The translations under genes and the position numbers were made by a program. Below are positions 1-6,840 of a DNA stretch of 11,932 nucleotides, piece by piece. Source of the DNA: RGIG2707 sp045600065. GTDB lineage: Bacteria > Bacillota > Clostridia > Peptostreptococcales > Anaerovoracaceae. The stretch lies in the NCBI GenBank assembly GCA_045600065.1, contig JAZRXE010000082.1, positions 1-11,932 on the forward strand. The letters run 5' to 3'. The stretch's first letter is position 1. The number at the start of each line of letters is the position of its first letter. The notes beneath the pieces are model-generated. The model saw only the letters and a program-made list of their open reading frames with translations, had not been told where the DNA came from and did no database searches.

Positions 1-1
1 C

Positions 2-118
2 GCCGGCAGTTCCGAGCTTCTGCGCAAGGCCATGCAGACGATATCAAACGGTCAGAAGGATCTCGGAAAGGCTCAAAATGCTCAGGCAAAGCGCAGCGAC
101 AGCCCCGTGCGCCATTAA
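2..118 (+). CDS. C-terminal end of an unidentified protein (5' truncated by the window)
   Basis: One frame is open from the window edge to a TAA at 116-118 and gives 38 residues. They are polar and probably helical, rich in Ala, Gln, Lys and Ser, and end SDSPVRH. The segment reads as a plausible protein tail (SSELLRKAMQTISNGQ, then KDLGKAQNAQAKR), with codon use like the neighbouring genes. Nothing in it identifies a family. The gene converges on the phosphoglucomutase gene; the first strong hairpin with a T run downstream is at 275-316, about 157 bases after the stop. The start and most of the gene are outside the window, so no function is proposed. Confidence 0.55.
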   Translation, partial: AGSSELLRKAMQTISNGQKDLGKAQNAQAKRSDSPVRH

Positions 119-239
119 GCTTTCAGGACGGAGCTTTCTACGCGGGGAATATGACGTGCCGGAAATATAAGTGTATTGGATCTTCGAAATGCTCGATCAA
201 AATATGTCAGCAGACAAGGTCTTTTGTATACAGAAAAGC

Positions 240-258
240 GGGCTGTGAAAATCAGCCC
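240..258 (-). terminator. Secondary hairpin behind the phosphoglucomutase gene
   Basis: A 6-bp perfect stem (GGGCTG at 240-245 with CAGCCC at 253-258) encloses a 7-base loop. Read on the minus strand it is followed by GCTTTTCTG, a weak T tract. It sits just beyond the stronger terminator at 275-316 for leftward transcription and could be a back-up terminator. Its minus-strand AGGGGCTG start resembles the terminator hairpin at 11757-11783. Confidence 0.35.
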
Positions 259-266
259 CTCAGCTG

Positions 267-316
267 AAAAAATCAAGGAGGGCCCCGAGTCCGTGAGAGC
301 TCAAGGTCCTCCTTTT
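267..316. terminator. Bidirectional intrinsic terminator between converging genes
   Basis: AAGGAGGGCC (275-284) pairs with GGTCCTCCTT (305-314) over 10 bp, including one G-U pair. A further GAG/CTC pairing lies inside, across a CC/AA internal loop. On the + strand the stem runs into TTTT (313-316). On the minus strand the stem is followed by GA and six T's (A run at 267-272). The hairpin therefore fits termination in both directions: leftwards for the phosphoglucomutase gene ending at 396 and rightwards for the truncated gene ending at 118. Confidence 0.8.
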
Positions 317-395
317 GTGTTGAAATACAGTCGCTCAGAATTACAGGCGGCTTTGATACCGGGCAGAAACAGGACTGTGAGCCCGCTGCATTTGT

Positions 396-2084
396 TTACC
401 TGCCTGATATCTCTTCCACCAGGGCTTTTACAACGGCTCTCAGGGCCTCGCAGCGCTCTGAGGCGGCATTTTTATCCGCACCCTTGATGGAATAGTAGAA
501 CTTTATCTTGGGCTCTGTTCCGGAAGGCCTTCCGGCCACCCAGGAGCCGTCCTCGAAGTAGAATTTCTGAACATCGGACAGGGGCTGGCCGCCGACGCCC
601 TGAGAATAATCCTCGTAGCGCACCGTTCCCGGGAAGAGCTCGTTCCTGCGCTGTCTCATGGCTGCGGTAATGGCTTTGATCTGCTCGGCACCGTCCTTGC
701 CCCTGAGCACATAGGATTCTCCCAGATCCAGATAATAGCCGTACTCCCTGTAAAGCTCGTCCAGCACGTCTATAAGGGTCTTGCCCTGGGCCTTGTAATA
801 TGCGGCCATCTCGGCGAATATCATGGCTGAAACCACGCCGTCCTTGTCTCTGGCATGCTCGCCTATCAGATAGCCGAAGCTTTCCTCGTAGCCCATCAGG
901 AAGCTGTCTCCTTTTGACTTGTCCAGCTCTGCCATGCGTCGGCAGATGTACTTGAAGCCTGTAAGCGATTCGAACACCCTGATGCCCTTCTTTGCGGCGA
1001 TCTCCTTTGCCAGCTGACCGGTTACAATAGTAGTTATCAGCGTTGTCTTTTCCGTAAGCTCCGCCGCCCGTCTTTCGGCCAGATAGTTCAGCAGTATGAT
1101 GCCCTGCTGGTTGCCGGAGGGCTGGATATATTCTCCGCCGTGCCTGACGGCAATGCCTATGCGGTCCGAATCCGGGTCGTTGGCTATTATAAGGTCGGCG
1201 TCCTTTTCCTCAGCCTGCTGGATGGCCATGGCAAGAGCGGCTTTTTCTTCGGGGTTGGGGCTTACCAGAGTGGGGAAGTCTCCGTCCGGAACAGCCTGGG
1301 CTTCCACCCAGCTTAGATCCGTATAGCCCTGGGCCCGGAGTACCGTAGTGGTGGGAACAAAGCCTGCTCCGTGAAGGGGAGTGTAGACTATCCTGAGGGC
1401 TTTTTTAGCCTCCTCTGCCAGGGGATGAGCCTGCTTCTGGACGGTCTCGATGTATTCGTCCATCAGGTCCTGTCCCAGATCCCTGAGCAGCCCCAGACTC
1501 CTTGCCTGAGCCTCGTCCATGGGCCTTACCGATGTGATGTCTATTGCGGAGATCTCTGCGGTCACCGCGTCGGAAGCATCTGTATAAAGCTGGCAGCCTG
1601 TATCGTCGTAGGCCTTGTAGCCGTTATATTCCTTTGTGTTGTGGCTGGAGGTTATGACCACTCCGCCCACGCAGCCCAAACGCCTTACAGTCCAGGAAAG
1701 CAGGGGGGTGGGTGAGAGCATGGTGTATACAGCCGCGGGGATGCCAAAGGCGGCCATTGTCAGCGCGGTTTCAAGGGCGAATTCCGTGGAATTGTGCCTC
1801 GGATCTTTTGCTATTGCCACGCCCCGCTTCTTGGCGTCCTCTCCGTATTTTTTCAGCAGATAGGCGGCAAAGCCTGCAGTGGCCCTGCGTATATTGTATT
1901 TGTTCATTCTGTTGCTGCCGGGAGCCATTACCCCTCTCAGGCCGCCTGTGCCGAATTCCAGATCCTTATAAAATCTGTCCTCGATTTCTTTTTCGTCTGT
2001 GAGCCTTGCCAGTTCTTCTCTGTCTGCCTGATCGAAATAGAGATCGTTCTTCCAGAATTCGAATTTTTCTCTGTAAGCTGTCAT
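396..2084 (-). CDS. pgcA: Phosphoglucomutase / alpha-D-phosphohexomutase family enzyme
   Basis: This 562-residue protein should interconvert glucose 1-phosphate and glucose 6-phosphate (or a related hexose phosphate) in the cytoplasm, supplying UDP-glucose and cell-envelope precursors. All four signature regions of the family are visible: GTGGLRG near residues 45-51; the phospho-serine loop TSSHN at 145-149, with Ser147 as the expected phosphorylated residue; the metal-binding DPDSDR at 303-308; and the sugar-binding GYEESFG at 398-404. The phosphate-binding RPSGTEPK at 519-526 is also present. Length matches the Bacillus PgcA (YhxB) type. The ATG at 2082-2084 follows the rdgB stop directly (TAAATG), with GGAGG 8 bases upstream inside rdgB, so the two genes are co-transcribed and translationally coupled. 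One oddity is SHNT where the family usually has SHNP. The exact sugar preference is inferred from family, not seen. Confidence 0.93.
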   Translation of the reverse strand: MTAYREKFEFWKNDLYFDQADREELARLTDEKEIEDRFYKDLEFGTGGLRGVMAPGSNRMNKYNIRRATAGFAAYLLKKYGEDAKKRGVAIAKDPRHNSTEFALETALTMAAFGIPAAVYTMLSPTPLLSWTVRRLGCVGGVVITSSHNTKEYNGYKAYDDTGCQLYTDASDAVTAEISAIDITSVRPMDEAQARSLGLLRDLGQDLMDEYIETVQKQAHPLAEEAKKALRIVYTPLHGAGFVPTTTVLRAQGYTDLSWVEAQAVPDGDFPTLVSPNPEEKAALAMAIQQAEEKDADLIIANDPDSDRIGIAVRHGGEYIQPSGNQQGIILLNYLAERRAAELTEKTTLITTIVTGQLAKEIAAKKGIRVFESLTGFKYICRRMAELDKSKGDSFLMGYEESFGYLIGEHARDKDGVVSAMIFAEMAAYYKAQGKTLIDVLDELYREYGYYLDLGESYVLRGKDGAEQIKAITAAMRQRRNELFPGTVRYEDYSQGVGGQPLSDVQKFYFEDGSWVAGRPSGTEPKIKFYYSIKGADKNAASERCEALRAVVKALVEEISGR

Positions 2085-2699
2085 TTATCTGTCCTCCGAA
2101 ATATCGAAGCCCTGCTGCTGAAGCTGAAGGCTCAGAGCATCAAGGGCCTTTTTCCTGTGGCTTATGGAATTCTTGATTTCCGCGCTTATGATGCCGAAGG
2201 TATCGCTGTAGCCCTCGGGGATGAATATGCAGTCGTAGCCGAAGCCTCCTTCGCCTATCTCAGCCCTTGCAATGGTCCCCTTGCATTCGCCTCTTGCAGA
2301 GAGCCTGCGTCCGTCTGGGAATACCAGGCTGATGACGCACACAAAGGCGGCGCTCCTGCTGCCGTCGGGGACATCCTTAAGCTCTTCCAAAACCTTGAGC
2401 CTGTTTGCTCTGTCGTCTCCGTGAACTCCGGAATACCTGGCGGAGTATACTCCCGGAGCTCCTCCGAGAAATTTCACCGCAAGGCCTGAATCATCGGCTA
2501 TGGCAGGCTCTCCGGTCAGTCTGCACACGGTTTCAGCCTTGATCATGGAATTCTCCTCAAAGGTGTTGCCGGTCTCCTCTATGTCCAGATCTGCAAGGCC
2601 CGCACGGTTCATGGGTACCAGCTCGAAGCCGTATTTGCTTGTGATCTCGTTGATTTCCTTTATTTTATGAGCATTTTGACTTGCTGCAATAATTCGCAT
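2085..2699 (-). CDS. rdgB: RdgB/HAM1 family XTP/dITP diphosphatase (non-canonical purine NTP pyrophosphatase)
   Basis: The product is a 204-residue cytosolic enzyme that hydrolyses dITP, ITP and XTP to monophosphates, keeping deaminated purines out of DNA and RNA. Family motifs appear in order: the N-terminal ASQNAHKIKEI loop (residues 6-16), TGNTFEENSMIKA near 43-55, ADDSGL at 68-73 with the expected catalytic Asp70, GGAPGVYSARYSG at 79-91, GGFGYDCIF at 151-159 and SHRKKAL at 180-186. I chose the ATG at 2697-2699 over an in-frame TTG at 2712-2714 because AGGAGG lies 5 bases upstream of the ATG, inside the longer reading, and because homologues begin with this short Met-(Lys/Arg)-hydrophobic strand. 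A sigma-A type promoter lies at 2735-2763. The phosphoglucomutase gene starts at the base after the stop. Confidence 0.95.
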   Translation of the reverse strand: MRIIAASQNAHKIKEINEITSKYGFELVPMNRAGLADLDIEETGNTFEENSMIKAETVCRLTGEPAIADDSGLAVKFLGGAPGVYSARYSGVHGDDRANRLKVLEELKDVPDGSRSAAFVCVISLVFPDGRRLSARGECKGTIARAEIGEGGFGYDCIFIPEGYSDTFGIISAEIKNSISHRKKALDALSLQLQQQGFDISEDR

Positions 2700-2704
2700 T
2701 TTGT

Positions 2705-2710
2705 CCTCCT
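2705..2710 (-). promoter_or_regulatory. Ribosome binding site that fixes the rdgB start
   Basis: The minus strand reads AGGAGG followed by ACAAA and then the ATG of rdgB at 2699. This is a consensus Shine-Dalgarno site at normal spacing. It lies between the possible TTG start at 2714 and the ATG, which argues against the upstream TTG. Confidence 0.8.
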
Positions 2711-2718
2711 GCAATGTG

Positions 2719-2727
2719 TGGTATAAT
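2719..2727 (+). promoter_or_regulatory. Extended -10 promoter for the coaB-dac-uvrC run
   Basis: TGGTATAAT is a perfect -10 hexamer (2722-2727) preceded by the TGn extension. No good -35 hexamer is present at the usual distance (TTTTGT at 2699-2704), which the extended -10 could offset. A transcription start near 2734 would give a leader of about 46 bases to the coaB ATG at 2780. The site overlaps the opposing rdgB promoter. Confidence 0.65.
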
Positions 2728-2734
2728 ACAATTT

Positions 2735-2763
2735 ACTATAGAATATTTTCGAGATTTTTTCAA
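2735..2763 (-). promoter_or_regulatory. Sigma-A type promoter for rdgB-pgcA
   Basis: On the minus strand TTGAAA (2758-2763) and TATAGT (2735-2740) are separated by exactly 17 bases, and each hexamer matches the vegetative consensus at five of six positions. The expected start near 2728 would leave a leader of about 28 bases carrying the AGGAGG at 2705-2710. The promoter lies within the leader of the oppositely transcribed coaB. Confidence 0.7.
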
Positions 2764-2765
2764 TG

Positions 2766-2771
2766 AAAGGA
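2766..2771 (+). promoter_or_regulatory. Ribosome binding site deciding the coaB start
   Basis: AAAGGA ends 8 bases before the ATG at 2780 and supports this start over the in-frame upstream codons that begin before the predicted transcription start. Confidence 0.5.
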
Positions 2772-2779
2772 CGAAGAAA

Positions 2780-3571
2780 ATGAAGCGCATCCTTCTTACA
2801 GGGGGACCTACCAACGAATTCGTTGATGAGGTCATGAAGATCACGAATATGTCTACAGGGGGCACTACGGTGGATTTCGCGGCAGCCGCGCTCGACAAGG
2901 GGGACGAGGTGACAGCCGTGCTGTGCAACAGCGTTCTCGGCTCTGCCAGGTATGCCAGGCTCCTCAGCGAACACGATGCTTCAAGGCTCAAGATCATTGC
3001 CATAGAAACCACTCAGGATATGTACGATGCCCTGAAGGCCGAGGCCGAAAGCGGCAAGCCCTACGATGTGGTGATACACGCTGCGGCAGTGGGCGATTAC
3101 AAGCCACAGTTCAGCTTCAGGATGGAGGACATGGCAGCGGAGATCACAGAAGCCATCATGCAGCAGGAGCGCCTTAACAGGGAAGAAACGGAAGCACTGA
3201 TACTGAAGGTGATGACTGACCCCAGGTGTACTGTCAGAGACGACAGCAAGATAAGCAGCTACGAGCCCAATCTTACGGTAAAGCTCACGCTCACCACCAA
3301 GATAATCGCTAATCTGAGGACATGGTTCCCCCGGGCAAGCATAATAGGCTTCAAGCTTCTGGAAAATGTACCCAGAGAGCATCTAATCGAGGTCGCCCGC
3401 AAGCTCTGCGTCAAAAATAACGTGGATTTCATAATGGCCAACGATCTGGCCCTTATCAGAAACGGCCAGCCTGTCAGATACATGGTGGACAAGGACGGAT
3501 ACACGGGCATAACCCTGAACGCCGAGGGCTGCCCCGCAATGACCGAATACGTGGCGGACAGATTCTTTTAA
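2780..3571 (+). CDS. coaB: Stand-alone phosphopantothenate--cysteine ligase (CoaB)
   Basis: This 263-residue protein should join 4'-phosphopantothenate to cysteine, the second step of coenzyme A synthesis from pantothenate. It resembles the single-domain CoaB of streptococci rather than the common CoaBC fusion. Visible features are the Rossmann-like start MKRILLTGGPTNEFVD with ITNMSTG at 21-27, VIHAAAVGDY at 98-107, the KISS nucleotide/substrate loop at 157-160, TTKIIANLR at 172-180, the IIGFKLL strand at 188-194 and the FIMANDL segment at 217-223. I start at the ATG at 2780, preceded by AAAGGA (2766-2771); the frame extends upstream through the promoter to 2714, but that would place the start before the transcription start. 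The dac gene follows after 20 bases. No flavoprotein decarboxylase (CoaC) is in the window. Confidence 0.88.
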   Translation: MKRILLTGGPTNEFVDEVMKITNMSTGGTTVDFAAAALDKGDEVTAVLCNSVLGSARYARLLSEHDASRLKIIAIETTQDMYDALKAEAESGKPYDVVIHAAAVGDYKPQFSFRMEDMAAEITEAIMQQERLNREETEALILKVMTDPRCTVRDDSKISSYEPNLTVKLTLTTKIIANLRTWFPRASIIGFKLLENVPREHLIEVARKLCVKNNVDFIMANDLALIRNGQPVRYMVDKDGYTGITLNAEGCPAMTEYVADRFF

Positions 3572-3591
3572 ACAGTGATGGAGGATACTTA

Positions 3592-4974
3592 ATGAAAAGG
3601 ATTAGCTCGCTGATACTTGCCGTTCTGCTTGTGTTCAACATGTTTACAGCTGCGGCATTTGCGGCAAACGAACCTTCTCTGACGGCTGAGGCCGCAGTGC
3701 TTATAGATCTGAATACCGGAGAGGAGCTGTATTCCAAGAACAAGGATGAGATACTTTATCCGGCAAGCACCACTAAGCTGGTAACCGCCATGGTCGTGCT
3801 GGATCACCTTAAAATGGAGGATCCTGTCACCGTGGATGCGGAGGCCGCTTCCATGCAGGGCACTGTGCTCAAGCTCAACAAGGGTGAACAGGCCTATGTC
3901 AAGGATGTGTTCAACGCCATGCTGGTGGGTTCGTGCAACGACTGCGCCGTGGCTCTGGCCAAGGCCTGCTGCGGTTCTGTCAGCGCCTTTGTAGATGAGA
4001 TGAACACCAAGCTACTGGAGCTCGGCGCGGAAAGCACTCAGTTCACCAACCCTCACGGCCTTCACGACGAAAACCACTATACCACTGCCAGCGATCTTGT
4101 GAAGATAGCCGTTGCCGCCATGGAGATACCCCAGATCAGGGAGGTCGTGTGCAAGGCAGATTATACCTATCACGATGTCAACGGCAAGAACGAGCGCTAT
4201 ATAGAAAATACCAACCGCCTTATCAATGGCGAAAAGGATGCGGATCTGATATATGTCAACAACATTAAAAGGCATTGCAAATACGACGGCTGCATAGGCG
4301 TCAAGACCGGCTATACCAACGCTGCCGGAGGCTGCCTCATCGCCGCCGCCGAAAAGAACGGCACCACACTTCTGAGCGTGGTCCTCAAATCCGACAGCCT
4401 GGGCCGCTTTGTGGACAGCATCAAGCTGCTGGACTGGGGCTTTGAAAGCTACCGTACCGTAAAGGCCATTGGCGCGGGCACCGAGCTCGATTATGTAAAG
4501 GTCAGGCGGGGAGCCGTAAACAAGGTCATGGCTGCAGCCGGGGAGGATATGTTCATGACCCTGCCGGCTGAGGCGTCTGACTCCATAATAAGCACCGATT
4601 TCAGCCTCGATGACAGCATCAAGGCCCCCGTGGAGGCAGGAACCGTGGTTGGCACTGTAAACATGTACGAAAGCGGGACCCTTATAGCCACAGCCCCTGC
4701 TGTCACCGCTCAGGCGGTATCCTCCGGAGGCATACTGTCCGTCTTTGGTGTGGAGGATGCCACGGCTCACAGATTTTTCGTCACAGTGATAGTTCTGCTG
4801 GTGCTCTTTGTCCTGGGTCTCACCGGCTATGTGTTCTACATGAGGGCGAAAATCAAAAAGAAGAAAGCGGCCAAGGCTGCAAGAAAGAAGCAGCAGCAGG
4901 AAGAAGAAGCCCGCAGAAGGGCCCTCTGGGAAAGCCGCTACGAAAGCAAATACGACCGCTATAAAGACGAGTAG
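3592..4974 (+). CDS. Membrane-anchored D-alanyl-D-alanine carboxypeptidase (peptidase S11, PBP5/DacF-like)
   Basis: The product is a low-molecular-weight penicillin-binding protein that removes the terminal D-Ala from peptidoglycan stem peptides outside the membrane. An N-terminal signal peptide covers about residues 1-25 (AAAFA before NEP). The three active-site motifs are present: STTK at 59-62 with nucleophile Ser59, SCN at 114-116 (the SxN motif) and KTG at 238-240. A C-terminal domain of about 110 residues follows, then one membrane segment at about 395-417 and a 43-residue, very basic then mixed-charge tail (IKKKKAAKAARKKQQQ). The membrane anchor replaces the amphipathic helix of Escherichia coli PBP5 and makes the protein longer than usual (460 residues). 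GGAGGA at 3580-3585 sets the start. The stop TAG touches the uvrC ATG. It could be a sporulation (DacF) or vegetative (DacA) paralogue; the sequence does not decide. Confidence 0.93.
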   Translation: MKRISSLILAVLLVFNMFTAAAFAANEPSLTAEAAVLIDLNTGEELYSKNKDEILYPASTTKLVTAMVVLDHLKMEDPVTVDAEAASMQGTVLKLNKGEQAYVKDVFNAMLVGSCNDCAVALAKACCGSVSAFVDEMNTKLLELGAESTQFTNPHGLHDENHYTTASDLVKIAVAAMEIPQIREVVCKADYTYHDVNGKNERYIENTNRLINGEKDADLIYVNNIKRHCKYDGCIGVKTGYTNAAGGCLIAAAEKNGTTLLSVVLKSDSLGRFVDSIKLLDWGFESYRTVKAIGAGTELDYVKVRRGAVNKVMAAAGEDMFMTLPAEASDSIISTDFSLDDSIKAPVEAGTVVGTVNMYESGTLIATAPAVTAQAVSSGGILSVFGVEDATAHRFFVTVIVLLVLFVLGLTGYVFYMRAKIKKKKAAKAARKKQQQEEEARRRALWESRYESKYDRYKDE

Positions 4975-6822
4975 ATGTTCGATATACAGGAAGAATTGAA
5001 AAAATTGCCCGACAGCCCCGGTGTATATATGCACAAGGACGCTTTCGGGCAAATAATATATGTGGGCAAGGCGATCTCCCTGAAAAAAAGGGTTCGTCAG
5101 TATTTTCAGTCGCCCAAGGGGCAGAATCCCAAGACCCGCAAGCTGGTGGAAAACATAGCCGAATTCGAGTACATAACCACCGGCTCGGAGATGGAGGCTC
5201 TGATCCTGGAGTGCAGCCTCATCAAAAAGCACAGGCCCAAGTACAACATTCTGCTGATGGACGACAAGACCTATCCATACATAAAGGTCACAGTCAATGA
5301 GGAATACCCCCGCATCCAGAAGACCCGCCGCATAGTAAACGACGGGGCGAAATATTTCGGCCCCTTCAGCCATGAGGGCGCGGTGAATGTGATCATAGAC
5401 CTGCTCAACGATGTGTACTGCCTTAAGCGCTGCAATACCCAGGTCTTTCCGCCGGGCTTCACTCCCTGCCTCAATTATCATATAAAGACCTGCAGGGGCA
5501 TATGCCAGGGCAATGTGAGCAAAATCGAATACGATGAGGTCGTAGGCAAGGTAATCGATTTTCTCCAGGGAAGGGACAAGGAGCTTCTTGCTACGCTTAC
5601 GCAGCGCATGGATAAGGCCTCGGAGGAGCTCAGATTCGAGGACGCGGCAGCCTGCAGAGACCATATAAGGGCGGTCAAGGCCATTACCGAAAAGCAGAGA
5701 GTGGTGCTCAGCAATCCTGAAAACCTGGACATAGTGCTGCTGACCCAGGGGCTTTCCGGAGTTCACGCTGTGCTGTTTACGGTCAGAGAGGGCAAGCTTT
5801 CCGGCCGAGAAAGCTTTTATCTTGGTGATCCCCACGAGGAGAGCAGGGAAGAGATTCTGTCCGGCTTTCTGAAGCAGTATTACTACGCAAATGTGATGAT
5901 CCCCAAAGAAATACTTGTCCAGACTCTGCCAAAAGACGCGGAGCTTTTGGAGGGCTGGCTTTCGGATCAGAGGGGCAGCGGAGTAAAGCTGGTCTCTCCT
6001 GCCAGAGGGGAAAAGAGAGCGCTGATGGATCTTGTCCGCAAGGACGTGGACGAGATGCTCAAGGACATAGACGAGCGCACCCGCAGGCAGATCGAAAAGG
6101 AAAGATCTGTCAAGCTGGGGCTTTCCTATGTGTTCGGAGAAGAGGCGGCAGACTCCATCCATCGTGTGGAATCTTACGATATTTCAAATATCAACGGGCT
6201 GGATTCCGTGGGCGCCATGGTGGTGTTCTGCGACGGCAGACCCATGAAGAAGGATTACAGGCGCTTTCGTATAAAGACCGTGGAAGGGCCGGATGATACG
6301 GGAAGCCTTCAGGAGGTGCTGTTCAGACGCTTTAGGGAGGCCCTTGACGGCAATCCGGGCTTTACGGATCTGCCGGATCTGATACTCATGGATGGCGGAA
6401 TAGGTCAGGTGCACGCGGCGCAGGCCGTGCTCAATGCTCTCAGGCTGAACATAAGGGTGGCGGGAATGGCCAAGGATGACAAGCACCGCACCAGGGCGCT
6501 GGTCTATATGGATCAGGAATACGATCTTAAGCATCAGCAGGATCTGTATTCCTTCCTGGGCACCATACAGGAGGAGGTCCATCGCTTTGCCATCGAATAT
6601 CACAGAAAGCTGCGCGGCAAACAGATGACCAGATCGGTGCTGGACGGCATCGATGGCATAGGCGAAAAGCGCAAGCTGGCCCTGCTTAATCACTTCGGCT
6701 CTGTGGACAATATCAGAGCTGCCAGCGTGGAGGAGCTTTCCGAAGCTCCCGGCATGAACATGGCCGTCGCGGAAAAGGTCAGCGAATATTTTGCCAAGCA
6801 TCCCGGCAGCAGTAATATTTAA
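4975..6822 (+). CDS. uvrC: UvrABC excinuclease subunit C
   Basis: UvrC makes the two incisions on either side of a DNA lesion in nucleotide excision repair, after UvrA and UvrB have loaded. The 615 residues have the full family layout. First comes a GIY-YIG nuclease domain (GVY at 16-18, YVG at 29-31, Arg39, and Glu in the METALILEC-like MEALILEC segment). A UVR/UvrB-binding helix pair follows around 205-235 (RMDKASEELRFEDAAACRDH). The RNase H-like second nuclease has Asp402 (YDISN), Asp440/441 (GPDDTGS), Asp473 (LMDGG) and His536 (EEVHRFAI), placed by recalled alignment with E. coli UvrC. The protein ends in paired helix-hairpin-helix motifs (LDGIDGIGEKRK and LSEAPGMNMAVA). No clear Shine-Dalgarno site precedes the ATG, which follows the dac TAG directly, so translation is probably coupled. 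Nothing essential is missing. Confidence 0.97.
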   Translation: MFDIQEELKKLPDSPGVYMHKDAFGQIIYVGKAISLKKRVRQYFQSPKGQNPKTRKLVENIAEFEYITTGSEMEALILECSLIKKHRPKYNILLMDDKTYPYIKVTVNEEYPRIQKTRRIVNDGAKYFGPFSHEGAVNVIIDLLNDVYCLKRCNTQVFPPGFTPCLNYHIKTCRGICQGNVSKIEYDEVVGKVIDFLQGRDKELLATLTQRMDKASEELRFEDAAACRDHIRAVKAITEKQRVVLSNPENLDIVLLTQGLSGVHAVLFTVREGKLSGRESFYLGDPHEESREEILSGFLKQYYYANVMIPKEILVQTLPKDAELLEGWLSDQRGSGVKLVSPARGEKRALMDLVRKDVDEMLKDIDERTRRQIEKERSVKLGLSYVFGEEAADSIHRVESYDISNINGLDSVGAMVVFCDGRPMKKDYRRFRIKTVEGPDDTGSLQEVLFRRFREALDGNPGFTDLPDLILMDGGIGQVHAAQAVLNALRLNIRVAGMAKDDKHRTRALVYMDQEYDLKHQQDLYSFLGTIQEEVHRFAIEYHRKLRGKQMTRSVLDGIDGIGEKRKLALLNHFGSVDNIRAASVEELSEAPGMNMAVAEKVSEYFAKHPGSSNI

Positions 6823-6840
6823 TGCTGAAAGGAGCAGTCA

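Noticed and set aside
176..487. A 103-codon + strand frame in the 119-395 gap
   Set aside because: It begins with a TTG, reads through the terminator hairpin and into the antisense of the phosphoglucomutase 3' end. Its composition is not protein-like.
1794..2489. A 231-codon + strand open frame spanning the junction of rdgB and the phosphoglucomutase gene
   Set aside because: It is antisense to two well-supported conserved genes and has no promoter or family match.
2763..2783. A six-codon upstream mini-ORF (MKGRRK) whose TGA overlaps the coaB ATG
   Set aside because: It has no ribosome binding site of its own and is short enough to occur by chance; its GAAAGGA is better explained as the coaB ribosome binding site.
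4012..6162. A 716-codon open frame on the minus strand across the carboxypeptidase and uvrC genes
   Set aside because: It lies wholly antisense to two clear conserved genes, matches no family and has unnatural composition (many His, Leu, Tyr, Gly). It is a shadow of the biased codons on the + strand.
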